A DNA stretch of 64,000 nucleotides from Endozoicomonas sp. Mp262. Its GTDB lineage: Bacteria; Pseudomonadota; Gammaproteobacteria; Pseudomonadales; Endozoicomonadaceae. The translations under genes were made by a program, and so were the position numbers. Below the pieces are notes generated by a model that saw nothing but the letters and a program-made list of their open reading frames with translations, had not been told where the DNA came from and did no database searches. Of the stretch, positions 20,647-29,815 are shown in pieces (position 1 is the first letter of the stretch; each line of letters begins with the position of its first letter). Location: contig NZ_CP092489.1 of NCBI RefSeq assembly GCF_025643335.1, positions 3,420,501 to 3,484,500 on the forward strand, given 5' to 3'.

Positions 20647-21091
20647 GGTTAATCTCGGCACATCGGTTATACATCTGGTAGCGTATGCTTTGATTCATTG
20701 CGCTGCCTTGTTGATGCTGTCTCTTTCAGCGCTGACCTGGCCCTGGGTTTTGTTATTGTTCCTGTTTCAGTGTGTATTCGCTTATTTTTACAGCAAGCGG
20801 CATATCTTTCGCTTAAATCCGGCGTCTATTTCTGCCGTAAGGTATTATGATGGCCAGTGGCGGATTAACCGGGGGGGAAACTGGATTTTAGCCTGGCCGT
20901 ACCGACAGGCATTCGTTAGCCCGTTGTTGATATGTTTTAATGTCAGGCTGTACAGGGAAAACAGTAACCAGATAGCCTCTGTTATTATTTTTCCTGATAG
21001 CGCGAACCCCATACAGATCCACGCTCTCAGACTTCAGCTGTTGATTGATGGCTTTATGGTAGCGTCCGAAAATCAAAACAGATACAGCTAA
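20627..21091 (+). CDS. ygfX: YgfX-family inner-membrane protein
   Basis: 154 residues from the ATG at 20627, which lies inside the end of sdhE (20-base overlap) and has GTGGTCG-type weak signals only. The frame is open further upstream to 20561, but that part overlaps sdhE coding sequence and adds nothing family-like. Two adjacent membrane segments are visible at about residues 14-50 (LVAYALIHCAALLMLSLSAL and PWVLLLFLFQCVFAYFY). A soluble C-terminal part follows with SISAVRYYDGQWRI and a basic end. YgfX/CptA partners genetically with SdhE; a toxin role was proposed in E. coli, but function here is uncertain. Confidence 0.8.
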   Translation: MAKELLEVNLGTSVIHLVAYALIHCAALLMLSLSALTWPWVLLLFLFQCVFAYFYSKRHIFRLNPASISAVRYYDGQWRINRGGNWILAWPYRQAFVSPLLICFNVRLYRENSNQIASVIIFPDSANPIQIHALRLQLLIDGFMVASENQNRYS

Positions 21092-21138
21092 GCGCTACTA
21101 TCTGGTAAATACGGCATATAACCCCACACTGCATACCA

Positions 21139-22764
21139 TCAACCGTCACTGAATCTTTTGATGGGTTCGGGTACAAGGATTGAGTCCTCAGCTTGTTTAT
21201 TGCAGTAGGGATAATCCAGAGAGTAGTGTAACCCCCTCGATTCCTTACGCGACATCGCGCACCGTATAATGAGTTCTGAAACTTTAGCGAGATTTCTGAG
21301 TTCAATTAAGTCACTGCTGACCTTATAGTTGCTATAAAATTCATGAATTTCAGCCTGTAACAGGGTTATTCTGTTTAGGGCTCGCTGGAGTCGCTTGTCG
21401 GTTCTGACGATGCCAACATAGTTCCACATGAAGCGACGTAGCTCATCCCAGTTATGGGATATAACAACATCTTCATCGGAATCAGTCACCCGGCTTTCAT
21501 CCCATTGGGGAATGGATGGTGCCTGGCTCAGCGAACCGGGCTGCCGCTCTATGGTTTTTGCAGCGCTTTGGGCCATAACAAGACACTCCAGCAATGAGTT
21601 GCTGGCCAGTCTGTTTGCACCATGCAAACCCGTAAAGGCACACTCGCCTACGGCAAATAGGTTGTTGAGGTCAGTTGCCCCGTTACATTGTGTAACAATG
21701 CCACCGCAGGTGTAGTGGGCAGCGGGAACAATAGGAATAGGTTCCCGGCTGATATCAATGCCAAAACTCAGGCAGCGCTCAAAGATGGTGGGGAAATGTG
21801 ACTTGATAAAACTGTCAGGCTTATGGCTGATATCCAGGAACAGGCAGTCTGCACCTAATCGCTTCATTTCGTGGTCGATGGCGCGGGCAACAATATCTCT
21901 GGGAGCCAACTCTGCCCGTTGATCAAATGAGGGCATGAAACGTTGACCGTTTGGCAGAAGTAACCGTCCTCCCTCTCCCCGAACAGCCTCTGAGATAAGA
22001 AAGGACTTGGCATTTGGATGATAGAGACAGGTGGGGTGAAACTGGTTGAATTCCATATTAGCTACTCTGCAACCAGCACGCCATGCCATGGCAATACCAT
22101 CACCGGTAGCACCATCGGTATTGCTGGTATAGAGATAAGCCTTACTGGCACCTCCCGAGGCCAAAATAGTGTCACCAGACAAGAAGTTGTGAATATTGCC
22201 TGTCTTGCAGTCAAGGGCATAGGCTCCCAGGCAGCTGTTATTGCTGACGCCAAATTTTCCGGAAGTGATTAAATCAATGGCTATATGGTGCTCATAAATA
22301 TCAATGTTATGCTGTTTTCGGACGCTTTGAACCAGTGTGTCAGAAATGGCTTTACCCGTTGCATCGGCTGCATGAATGATGCGTCTGGCACTGTGTCCCC
22401 CTTCTTTGGTCAGGTGGTATTCCTTTTCGGATGAGGTGGCCTGCTTATTGGCTGTAAATGGTACGCCTTGATCAATCAGCCAGTGAATGCTTTCCTGGCC
22501 ATTTTTTACGATATAGTCAACTGCCTGCTTTTTGCATAACCCGGCTCCTGCAATGAGAGTATCTTCTGTATGCTGTTCAAAACTGTCTTCAATCTCATTG
22601 AGAACAGCGGCCACTCCTCCCTGGGCCCCATAAGTGGAACCCGCTGAAAGGGAGTCTTTGCTGAGCAGTGCAATGCGGTAGCGGGAGGGTAGATGAAGTG
22701 CCAGGGTCAGGCCTGCGGCTCCACTGCCGATGATAACAACATCATATAGGTAGGATTTTTGCAT
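21139..22764 (-). CDS. nadB: L-aspartate oxidase
   Basis: 541 residues, full length. NadB oxidises L-aspartate to iminoaspartate, the first step of de novo NAD synthesis, in the cytoplasm with FAD. The FAD-binding dinucleotide motif VVIIGSGAAGLTLALHL is at residues 9-25. Further family motifs are HSARRIIHAADATGKAI, FNQFHPTCLYHP, and GGIVTQCNGATDLNNLFAVG with GLHGANRLASNSLLE. It converges on ygfX and diverges from rpoE, an order also found in Pseudomonas. Confidence 0.96.
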   Translation of the reverse strand: MQKSYLYDVVIIGSGAAGLTLALHLPSRYRIALLSKDSLSAGSTYGAQGGVAAVLNEIEDSFEQHTEDTLIAGAGLCKKQAVDYIVKNGQESIHWLIDQGVPFTANKQATSSEKEYHLTKEGGHSARRIIHAADATGKAISDTLVQSVRKQHNIDIYEHHIAIDLITSGKFGVSNNSCLGAYALDCKTGNIHNFLSGDTILASGGASKAYLYTSNTDGATGDGIAMAWRAGCRVANMEFNQFHPTCLYHPNAKSFLISEAVRGEGGRLLLPNGQRFMPSFDQRAELAPRDIVARAIDHEMKRLGADCLFLDISHKPDSFIKSHFPTIFERCLSFGIDISREPIPIVPAAHYTCGGIVTQCNGATDLNNLFAVGECAFTGLHGANRLASNSLLECLVMAQSAAKTIERQPGSLSQAPSIPQWDESRVTDSDEDVVISHNWDELRRFMWNYVGIVRTDKRLQRALNRITLLQAEIHEFYSNYKVSSDLIELRNLAKVSELIIRCAMSRKESRGLHYSLDYPYCNKQAEDSILVPEPIKRFSDG

Positions 22765-23275
22765 GAGTCACTCTGGGGTTGTTTATTAGGTTTTAATTGT
22801 TGAGTCAGGGGACTGTATTTATTCTCGGGTAGGCTCCTGGTATATCCTGTTAAAGCCATTAGCCGAAAAGCCGACCAATAGAATAAGTGGAAATACACGT
22901 AATCAGGCTGAAAGAGAGAATGGGGTGAATACTAACAGTAGCCCGGAGCCGTGTATAAAAAGTCTGATTGTGAAGACAACTCTTTGAAAAAGCTATAGCC
23001 TGGTTAAAGTGGTGTAGTGTTGTTCGATAAGGCTGCATCACTGAGGCTGCTTTCAGGTAAAGTTCATGTCAAACCTGTTAATAGTATATGGAAATAATAG
23101 CCACCACTATAGTAGGCTGTTATTGAGGCATATCAGCGATCTATGCATACTGGAAAAATTTTTAATGGAGCCTGGAACTTTTGGGTTGGGCAATGGTCTA
23201 TATAAACGCAGGGGATGTCTGCTTGAAAGTGAATAGGAACACGTGCTGTGATGCTGCATGGTCGGGGTTTTCTGA
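22765..23275. other. nadB-rpoE divergent spacer
   Basis: About 510 bp with no convincing gene. It should hold the nadB promoter and the upstream promoters of the rpoE operon. The only element I can name is the sigma-E promoter at 23174-23201. The two short minus-strand frames over 23107-23422 lack family resemblance and overlap rpoE, so I leave them out. Confidence 0.6.
23174..23201 (+). promoter_or_regulatory. Sigma-E (RpoE) autoregulatory promoter
   Basis: GGAACTT at 23174-23180, a 15-base spacer, then GTCTAT at 23196-23201. The E. coli sigma-E consensus is GGAACTT, about 15-16 bases, GTCTAA, so only the last base differs. It lies about 75 bases before the rpoE ATG, where an autoregulated promoter is expected. 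Confidence 0.82.
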
Positions 23276-23863
23276 ATGATAGATCCCAATCAAGCCGATC
23301 AACAGCTGATTGAGCGTGTTCAAAAGGGTGACAAGCGTGCATTTGATATGCTGGTGGTCAAGTATCAGCATCGTATTCTTGGACTCATTGGCAGTTATGT
23401 CCATGATTTTCAGGAGGTGCAAGATGTTGCGCAGGAAGCATTTATCAAGGCTTATCGGGCTCTCGATAAGTTCAGGGGAGACAGTTCTTTTTATACCTGG
23501 CTATATCGTATCGCTGTTAATACCGCCAAGAATCACCTTGTTTCCAAAGGACGTAAGCCGCCGGAATCAGATATCGATGTACATGACTCTGATTTTCTGG
23601 AGTCAGCATCCTCGCTGCGGGTGGTTGATAGCCCGGAGCACAATCTGTACCGTGACGAAATTGAACAGGTGATTCATGGCGCTATCAGGAAGTTACCCGA
23701 TGAGCTGCGAACGGCAGTGATGCTCAGGGAGTTTGATGGCCTGAGTTATGATGAAATAGCCGAGGTGATGGAGTGTCCGGTGGGAACCGTGCGTTCAAGG
23801 ATTTTCCGGGCAAGAGAAGCGATAGATCGGGAAGTGGAACCTCTATTGCGTCGGGATAAATAG
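23276..23863 (+). CDS. rpoE: Envelope-stress sigma factor RpoE (AlgU)
   Basis: 195 residues, ECF sigma factor. Region 2 is visible (MLVVKYQHRILGLIGSYVHD, then AQEAFIKAYRALDKFRGDSS with FYTWLYRIAVNTAKN), and region 4 includes LPDELRTAVMLREFDGLSYD followed by EIAEVMECPVGTVRSRIFRA. RpoE directs transcription of outer-membrane stress genes and is held inactive by RseA. The start is the ATG at 23276, with GGGG about ten bases upstream. It is the first gene of rpoE-rseA-rseB-rseC-mucD. Confidence 0.97.
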   Translation: MIDPNQADQQLIERVQKGDKRAFDMLVVKYQHRILGLIGSYVHDFQEVQDVAQEAFIKAYRALDKFRGDSSFYTWLYRIAVNTAKNHLVSKGRKPPESDIDVHDSDFLESASSLRVVDSPEHNLYRDEIEQVIHGAIRKLPDELRTAVMLREFDGLSYDEIAEVMECPVGTVRSRIFRAREAIDREVEPLLRRDK

Positions 23864-23948
23864 TCCTGGTTATAGCCCTTTAGCCAAACCAGATTTGAGT
23901 GAAATGTTATGTTAACGACCAATGCCCCCATGTCTGCCGGAGGTTTTT

Positions 23949-24632
23949 ATGAGTGACAAGAACTCAGAAAGTCATGCCAGGGAAAGACTGAACGAAGCAT
24001 TGTCTGCATCAATGGATGGCCAGGCCAGTGAACTGGAACTCCACAGGGTTCTGGATACCTTTGCTGATGACGGGCAACTGCGGAATAAGGCCCGGCGCTA
24101 TCAACTGATTGGCGATTCGGTTCGCAGGGATGTTAATGAATTTGCCAGTATTGATTTGTCCAAGGGGGTCATGGCCTCCCTTGAGCAAGAAGAGTCACTG
24201 TCATCTTTTGACTCCGGGTCACAACGGACAAAACCGGCATGGTTTGCAGGCATTATTGATAACTGGGCTGGTGCATTTGGCAGGGTGGCAGTAGCGGCAT
24301 CGGTTGTCTTTGCAGTTGTGCTGGGGGTTCATAACCAAAACACAGAGCAGGATGTGGCTATGGTAGCAGACTCATCTTCCCCGGCAACCCTCAATCAGCC
24401 AGTACAAATCAGTACCAATGATTATGGTGCCTCTGGCATTCTTGCCGGATATAGCTCAAAACAGCATGACAGTATCTCACCTGAACAGTTGGCTTATGCC
24501 CAGAGTATTGCTGACCGGGCCACCCGTGAGCGTTTCAGGGCTTATGCGCTTCAGCATGCTGAACTTTCAGTGATGAGTACGGGTCAGGGGGTATTACCTT
24601 TTGCAAGATTAACGAGTTTTGATGTGCAATGA
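23949..24632 (+). CDS. rseA: Anti-sigma-E factor RseA (MucA)
   Basis: 227 residues from the ATG at 23949. CCGGAGG five bases upstream makes this start preferable to the earlier in-frame ATG at 23922. The cytoplasmic N-terminal domain (LNEALSASMDGQASELELHR, then the RYQLIGDSVRRD region) matches the sigma-binding part of RseA/MucA. One membrane segment lies at about residues 111-127 (VAVAASVVFAVVLGV). The periplasmic C-terminal part would bind RseB and be cut by DegS. Its TGA overlaps the rseB ATG (ATGA). Confidence 0.92.
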   Translation: MSDKNSESHARERLNEALSASMDGQASELELHRVLDTFADDGQLRNKARRYQLIGDSVRRDVNEFASIDLSKGVMASLEQEESLSSFDSGSQRTKPAWFAGIIDNWAGAFGRVAVAASVVFAVVLGVHNQNTEQDVAMVADSSSPATLNQPVQISTNDYGASGILAGYSSKQHDSISPEQLAYAQSIADRATRERFRAYALQHAELSVMSTGQGVLPFARLTSFDVQ

Positions 24633-25672
24633 TTTTGAAAGGAAGATCTTTTATCAAAGGGAGTTTATTGGCGCTTTTAGTCATAATTCCTGTGTCTATT
24701 TATGCCAAACAGGCTAATCCACAGCAATATGGCTACCAGCAACCTCCCCAGTTCTGGCTTGAAAAAATGTCGGCCGCCTTCAGAGAGCAGTCTTACAGAG
24801 GCGTCTTTGTTTATCAGGAAGGAAACCGTCTTGAAACCCTGGCTGTGACGCAACAAGCTGCGAATGGCAAAACTCGGGAACGTATTTTATACCTTGATGG
24901 CTTGCCAAGAGAGATGGTTAGAAGTGGAGACCAGTTGACATATACATCATTGGATAAAGGGGTGACCCGTTTTAATCATGGCTCCCTGATGCCAATGGTG
25001 CCTAAATTTTCTGATTCGCCGGTTGGTAGTTACTATAAGGTGAGCTACAGCCCGAGGCAGATAGACCGGATTGCCGGTCGTGAAGCGGTTGTCCTGTCTG
25101 TTATTCCTGTTGATCATTACCGGTATGGCTACCAGCTTTGGCTTGATGCGCAGTTTGGACTGTTATTGAAGTCAGTGATGATTGATAGTCATGGAAAGAT
25201 AATGGAACGATTGCAGTTTACCCATATCGAACCCGGTGTTGAGTTAAGTTCACCGGAATTAGCTGCAATGGATAAATCAAATGTAACCTATGACCAGAGT
25301 ATAGACATACATAAAGTGCCGGATAAAGAGGGTATCTGGAATTGGGAGTCAGGTTGGTTGCCGGAGGGCTTTAGTGTTAAAAGCTATAGTCAGAGACCTT
25401 CTCCGGTCAGTGAGCATAAAACCGATACGGTTATATATTCTGATGGCTTGGCCAGTTTTTCAGTGTTTGTTGAGCCCGATGAAACCAAGGTATTGAGTCA
25501 GGCATCTGAAAATATTGGGGCCTTGGCTGCCGTGTCAAAAGTATTCAGGAATGGTGAGACTTACTTTCATGTAACGGTGGTTGGCGAGGTACCTCTGGGG
25601 ACTGCGGAGAGAGTGGCGGTATCTGTCAGGCCTAAACGTGCTGGAAGTAAGCCGGGTGTGAGTGAGGAGTAG
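24629..25672 (+). CDS. rseB: Periplasmic sigma-E regulator RseB (MucB)
   Basis: 347 residues with a signal segment at the start (GSLLALLVIIPVSIYA). Mature-protein motifs PPQFWLEKMSAAFREQSYRG followed by VFVYQEGN, REMVRSGD and IDRIAGREAVVLSVIPVDHY identify RseB/MucB. It binds the periplasmic part of RseA, shields it from protease and senses lipid signals. It starts in a four-base overlap with rseA. It ends just before rseC. Confidence 0.92.
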   Translation: MILKGRSFIKGSLLALLVIIPVSIYAKQANPQQYGYQQPPQFWLEKMSAAFREQSYRGVFVYQEGNRLETLAVTQQAANGKTRERILYLDGLPREMVRSGDQLTYTSLDKGVTRFNHGSLMPMVPKFSDSPVGSYYKVSYSPRQIDRIAGREAVVLSVIPVDHYRYGYQLWLDAQFGLLLKSVMIDSHGKIMERLQFTHIEPGVELSSPELAAMDKSNVTYDQSIDIHKVPDKEGIWNWESGWLPEGFSVKSYSQRPSPVSEHKTDTVIYSDGLASFSVFVEPDETKVLSQASENIGALAAVSKVFRNGETYFHVTVVGEVPLGTAERVAVSVRPKRAGSKPGVSEE

Positions 25673-25679
25673 TTCTTGC

Positions 25680-26150
25680 ATGATTGAGGAACACGCTGAG
25701 GTTGTCGCTGTTAACGACCAGTGGGCCTGGTTGGAGACTGCCAGAAAAAGTGCCTGTGACGGCTGCAATGCCAAAAGTGGTTGTGGCAAGCACCTTGCTG
25801 AAAAGTTCCAGCGCCGAAGTAATAAGCACTATCTTCGCATTGATAATGACCGAACCCTATCTGAGGGTGATCGCGTTATTATCGGTATTTCTGAAGGGGC
25901 GTTGCTTGAAGCTTCGGTTCTTGTTTATTTTGTGCCCTTACTTTTTTTAATGGCCGCTATCTGGTTGGCGTCTTTTATGGGGCTATCTGATAGTTTTACC
26001 CTGTTGACCGGTGCCTCAGGGTTGTTTGTAGGGTTTGTTCTTGTCAGGCTGTTAAGTCGAAGAACCAGTGATCTTTGTCATATTAAGGTGTTGGGTATTA
26101 TTCCTGTAAACCTTGACCATTCGGATACTCACGTCGCTAAATTTTCTTAA
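25680..26150 (+). CDS. rseC: SoxR-reducing/sigma-E regulatory membrane protein RseC (MucC)
   Basis: 156 residues from the ATG at 25680, favoured by GAGGAG about nine bases upstream; an in-frame TTG or GTG further up is less likely. The N-terminus has the family cysteine pattern ACDGCNAKSGCGKH. Two membrane segments lie at about residues 75-95 (VLVYFVPLLFLMAAIWLAS) and 102-122 (LLTGASGLFVGFVLVRLL). RseC is an inner-membrane modulator linked to sigma-E and to SoxR reduction; its mechanism is poorly known. Confidence 0.9.
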   Translation: MIEEHAEVVAVNDQWAWLETARKSACDGCNAKSGCGKHLAEKFQRRSNKHYLRIDNDRTLSEGDRVIIGISEGALLEASVLVYFVPLLFLMAAIWLASFMGLSDSFTLLTGASGLFVGFVLVRLLSRRTSDLCHIKVLGIIPVNLDHSDTHVAKFS

Positions 26151-26215
26151 TGATGCAGAAGCGTCCAACAGGGATTACTTGTTGTATGAAACCGGGTGTT
26201 GGAGAAGTCCAGTTT

Positions 26216-27682
26216 ATGAATAAGGTTAGTCATTGTATAAAAAGCACTATATGCTTCCTTTTGTTTTCTTTGTTTATTACTCAAACCAGCTTTGCGAGGG
26301 ATATTGCGAGGGATATAAAGCCGGATGATCCTGTACCACAGGTGGCAGTACCCGATTTTACCCGGCTGTTTAAAGAGGCATCGCCAGCGGTGGTCAATAT
26401 CAGTACCCTGGCAAAACCCAAAAGCAGGGCTTCAATTTATGGGCCTGGTGGGGAGGAGTTGCCAGAGATTTTTCGTCGGTACTTTGGTATTCCCCTTCCG
26501 GATGCGCCTTCTTCCAGCACTCCCCAACCCATGTCTCTGGGGTCTGGTTTTATTATCTCCAGTGATGGTTTTATCTTGACCAACAACCATGTGGTGGAAG
26601 GGGCTGATGAGATTATCGTTAAATTGAGCGATCGAAGTGAGACCCGGGCAGAGCTGGTGGGGTCAGATAAACGTTCTGATCTGGCTGTGTTAAAAATCGA
26701 CAGTAAAAGACCCTTGCCTGTGGTCAGGCTTGGTGATTCTGACAAGGCTGAGCCAGGACAGTGGGTGGCAGCGATTGGATCACCCTTTAATTTTGAATAT
26801 TCAATCACCAAAGGGATTGTGAGTGCACTGAACAGAAGCCTGCCCAATGACTCCTATGTGCCTTTTATCCAGACTGATGTGCCTATCAATCCGGGAAACT
26901 CCGGTGGGCCGCTGTTTAATATGAAAGGAGAGGTTATTGGTATTAATTCCCAGATATTCACCCGCTCTGGTGGATTTATGGGGCTCTCCTTTGCTATTCC
27001 GATTGATCATGCCATGTGGGCAGTGGAACAGATCAAGAGTAAGGGCTATGTCACCCGTGGCTGGCTGGGTGTTGCCATTCAGGAAGTGGATCGGGAACTG
27101 GCTGAATCCTTCGGCCTGGAGAAACCCATGGGCGCCCTGATTAATCAAGTGGTGCCTGGTGGTCCGGCGGATAAGGCAAAACTGCACCCTGGTGATATTA
27201 TTACCCGCTTTAACGACCGCGCTATTTATCACTCAGGCTCTTTACCCATGAGAGTGGGGGTTGTGGCACCCGGTGATAAGGCGAGCGTTGAGTTTATCCG
27301 TAACGGCAAGCGTATGACCACCCGTGTTGAAGTGGGTCAACTACCTGATGAGAACGCTGAGCGAGGTGGCCGCCCTGCCCGCAAGGAATCAGCGGAAAAT
27401 CGCCTGGGTATTCAAGTGGCAGAACTGGACAGTGATTATCGCAGTAAGCTTCGGCTTGATAAGGATATTTCCGGCCTGGTGGTCACTAATGTGGTCTCTG
27501 GTGTGGCAAGGGCAATAGGTGTACGTCAGGGTGATGTTATTACTGACATCAATAAAGTGCGGGTGGACTCTGTTGCGGTATTTGAAAAAACAGTGAAAAA
27601 ATTACCTGTTAACCGCTCGATTTCCATGCGTGTGATCCGACAGGGTCAACCGGGCTATATTACCTTTCGACTGACTGAATGA
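26216..27682 (+). CDS. mucD: DegP/MucD-type periplasmic serine endoprotease
   Basis: 488 residues from the ATG at 26216. This start gives a clean signal peptide (STICFLLFSLFITQTSFA) and has GGAGA about ten bases upstream. The frame opens earlier at 26150, overlapping rseC, but that leader does not look like a signal. The trypsin-like triad is present: His in ILTNNHVVEGAD near 124, Asp in SDLAVLKI near 154, Ser in NPGNSGGPLFN near 229. Two PDZ domains follow (GWLGVAIQEVDRELAESFGL; RLGIQVAELDSDYRSKLRL). It degrades misfolded envelope proteins and in Pseudomonas restrains the AlgU response. It is the last gene of the rpoE operon. Confidence 0.94.
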   Translation: MNKVSHCIKSTICFLLFSLFITQTSFARDIARDIKPDDPVPQVAVPDFTRLFKEASPAVVNISTLAKPKSRASIYGPGGEELPEIFRRYFGIPLPDAPSSSTPQPMSLGSGFIISSDGFILTNNHVVEGADEIIVKLSDRSETRAELVGSDKRSDLAVLKIDSKRPLPVVRLGDSDKAEPGQWVAAIGSPFNFEYSITKGIVSALNRSLPNDSYVPFIQTDVPINPGNSGGPLFNMKGEVIGINSQIFTRSGGFMGLSFAIPIDHAMWAVEQIKSKGYVTRGWLGVAIQEVDRELAESFGLEKPMGALINQVVPGGPADKAKLHPGDIITRFNDRAIYHSGSLPMRVGVVAPGDKASVEFIRNGKRMTTRVEVGQLPDENAERGGRPARKESAENRLGIQVAELDSDYRSKLRLDKDISGLVVTNVVSGVARAIGVRQGDVITDINKVRVDSVAVFEKTVKKLPVNRSISMRVIRQGQPGYITFRLTE

Positions 27683-27703
27683 GTTTTAGGGGTTAATTTA
27701 ACA

Positions 27704-27736
27704 AGGCTCTCCGGGTTTTCCCGAGGGCCTGTTTTG
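27704..27736 (+). terminator. Probable terminator after mucD
   Basis: AGGCTCTCCGGG, a TTTT loop, CCCGAGGGCCT, then GTTTT. The stem is GC-rich with one bulge and the T tract is short. It sits between mucD and lepA and probably ends the rpoE operon, at least in part. Confidence 0.55.
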
Positions 27737-27868
27737 CAAAGCAGTTAGCGTTTGCGTCTATCACACCTTGCCCTATATAGTTATACTAAGCCGATTCCTT
27801 CTATGATGTCTGATACGCAGTTGCGGCAATAAACGTTTCCCCTGTGTACCCTTTATTTAAAGCGATGT

Positions 27869-29686
27869 ATGACTAAACCTTTAAACTCCAGCAATCTAGA
27901 GCATATACGCAACTTCTCTATTATTGCCCATATAGATCATGGTAAATCAACACTGGCTGACCGGTTTATCCAAACCTGTGGTGGGCTGAGTGATCGTGAA
28001 ATGCAGGCCCAGGTTCTTGACTCCATGGAGTTGGAGCGGGAGCGGGGCATCACCATCAAGGCCCAGAGTGTGACCCTTGATTACACTGCAAATGATGGCA
28101 AAACGTACCAGCTTAATTTTATTGATACGCCGGGCCATGTGGATTTTTCCTATGAAGTCTCCCGCTCCCTGGCAGCCTGTGAAGGGGCCTTGCTGGTGGT
28201 TGATGCCGCCCAGGGCGTAGAAGCACAGTCCGTAGCCAACTGTTATACCGCTATTGAGCAGGGACTGGAAGTGATGCCGGTTCTGAACAAGATGGATCTG
28301 CCCCAGGCTGAGCCTGATCGTGTGGCCCAGGAGATAGAAGAAATTATTGGCATTGATGCCACAGAGGCTGTCCGCTGTTCTGCCAAAAGTGGCCTGGGTA
28401 TCCAGGAGGTGCTGGAAGAACTGGTGAGTACCATTCCTGCGCCTGAGGGTGATATTAATGCACCGCTCCAGGCTTTGATTATTGATTCCTGGTTTGATAA
28501 CTATCTGGGTGTTGTCTCTCTGGTACGGGTCAAGAATGGTATTCTGCGTAAAGGTGAAAAAATTCTGGTTAAATCCACGGGCCAGGCCCATGGCGTGGAT
28601 GATATTGGCATTTATACACCCAAGCGTAAGCAGACAGGCGAGTTGAAAGCGGGTGAAGTGGGCTATGTGGTTGCCGGTATCAAGGATATTCAGGGAGCTC
28701 CGGTTGGTGATACCCTGACCCATGCCAAAACCCCCCAGGTTGACTCCATGCCAGGCTTTAAAACGGTCAAACCGCAGGTGTATGCCGGGCTGTTTCCGGT
28801 CAGTTCGGATGATTTTGAGGCGTTTCGTGAAGCCCTGGAAAAACTGAGCCTGAATGATGCGTCCCTGTTTTATGAGCCGGAAAGCAGTGACGCCCTTGGC
28901 TTTGGTTTCCGCTGTGGCTTTCTTGGCATGCTGCACATGGAAATTATTCAGGAACGCCTTGAGCGGGAATACAACCTGGATCTGATTACCACGGCACCGA
29001 CGGTTATCTATGAAGTGGAAATGAAAAACGGTGACGTTGTCGAGGTTGATAACCCGTCCAGGCTGCCTGACCCGGCAGGGGTTGAGGAGATTCGCGAGCC
29101 AATTTCCCAGGTGAGTATTCTGGTACCGCAGGATTATCTTGGTAATGTGATTACCCTTTGTGTGGAGCGAAGGGGCGTGCAAAGGGATATGCAATTTATG
29201 GGAGGACAGGTTTCTCTCAGCTATGATATCCCCATGAATGAGGTGGTTCTGGACTTTTTTGACCGGCTGAAATCAGTCAGTCGAGGGTTTGCTTCCCTTG
29301 ATTACACCTTCGATCGTTTTGAAGCTGCTAAAATGGTTCGGGTGGATATTCTGATCAATGGTGAAAAAGTGGATGCATTAGCAGTGATCGTCCATAAGGA
29401 TCATGCCCAGTCAAGGGGGCGTCTGTTAACGGAAAAAATGAAAGAGATTATTCCAAGACAGATGTTCGATGTGGCCATTCAGGCAGCTATTGGGGGGCAG
29501 ATCATTGCCCGCACCACAGTCAAGGCGTTGCGTAAAAATGTGACAGCCAAATGCTATGGTGGTGATGTTTCCCGAAAAAGAAAGCTGCTTGAAAAGCAGA
29601 AGGCCGGGAAAAAGCGAATGAAGCAGGTGGGCCGTGTGGAAATTCCACAAGAGGCATTCCTGGCAGTGCTTAAGGTAGATAAGTAA
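27869..29686 (+). CDS. lepA: Elongation factor 4 (LepA)
   Basis: 605 residues, usual length. This ribosome-associated GTPase has G1 [14 protein letters not shown] near residues 19-32, G3 [17 protein letters not shown]4 [10 protein letters not shown], then EF-G-like domains. The LepA-specific C-terminal part includes [20 protein letters not shown] followed by [17 protein letters not shown]. It acts on stalled or early elongating ribosomes. It lies upstream of lepB as in most gammaproteobacteria. Confidence 0.97.
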   Translation: MTKPLNSSNLEHIRNFSIIAHIDHGKSTLADRFIQTCGGLSDREMQAQVLDSMELERERGITIKAQSVTLDYTANDGKTYQLNFIDTPGHVDFSYEVSRSLAACEGALLVVDAAQGVEAQSVANCYTAIEQGLEVMPVLNKMDLPQAEPDRVAQEIEEIIGIDATEAVRCSAKSGLGIQEVLEELVSTIPAPEGDINAPLQALIIDSWFDNYLGVVSLVRVKNGILRKGEKILVKSTGQAHGVDDIGIYTPKRKQTGELKAGEVGYVVAGIKDIQGAPVGDTLTHAKTPQVDSMPGFKTVKPQVYAGLFPVSSDDFEAFREALEKLSLNDASLFYEPESSDALGFGFRCGFLGMLHMEIIQERLEREYNLDLITTAPTVIYEVEMKNGDVVEVDNPSRLPDPAGVEEIREPISQVSILVPQDYLGNVITLCVERRGVQRDMQFMGGQVSLSYDIPMNEVVLDFFDRLKSVSRGFASLDYTFDRFEAAKMVRVDILINGEKVDALAVIVHKDHAQSRGRLLTEKMKEIIPRQMFDVAIQAAIGGQIIARTTVKALRKNVTAKCYGGDVSRKRKLLEKQKAGKKRMKQVGRVEIPQEAFLAVLKVDK

Positions 29687-29714
29687 TTCGAGGGACCCTT
29701 TATGTATACCTGCC

Positions 29715-29750
29715 TCTGCAGTCTCTGGTTATGACTCTGGAGACTGCAGA
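29715..29750. terminator. Perfect hairpin between lepA and lepB
   Basis: TCTGCAGTCTC at 29715-29725 pairs exactly with GAGACTGCAGA at 29740-29750, and a weaker outer pair (GGGACCCTTTA / TAAAGGGTC) encloses it. No clear T tract follows, so it may be an mRNA stability or attenuator hairpin rather than a true terminator. Confidence 0.5.
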
Positions 29751-29815
29751 AATGGTGGGTTGCATTTAAAGGGTCTGTTACTGAATAGATAATAAGTAGC
29801 AGAGAACAAACAATC

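Noticed and set aside
23107-23422. Short minus-strand frames upstream of and inside rpoE
   Set aside because: They overlap the sigma-E promoter and the rpoE start, have no ribosome site and show no conserved pattern.
27947-29194. 415-residue open frame on the minus strand
   Set aside because: It lies wholly antisense to lepA, whose protein is unmistakable. The antisense product shows no domain and is an artefact of codon use.
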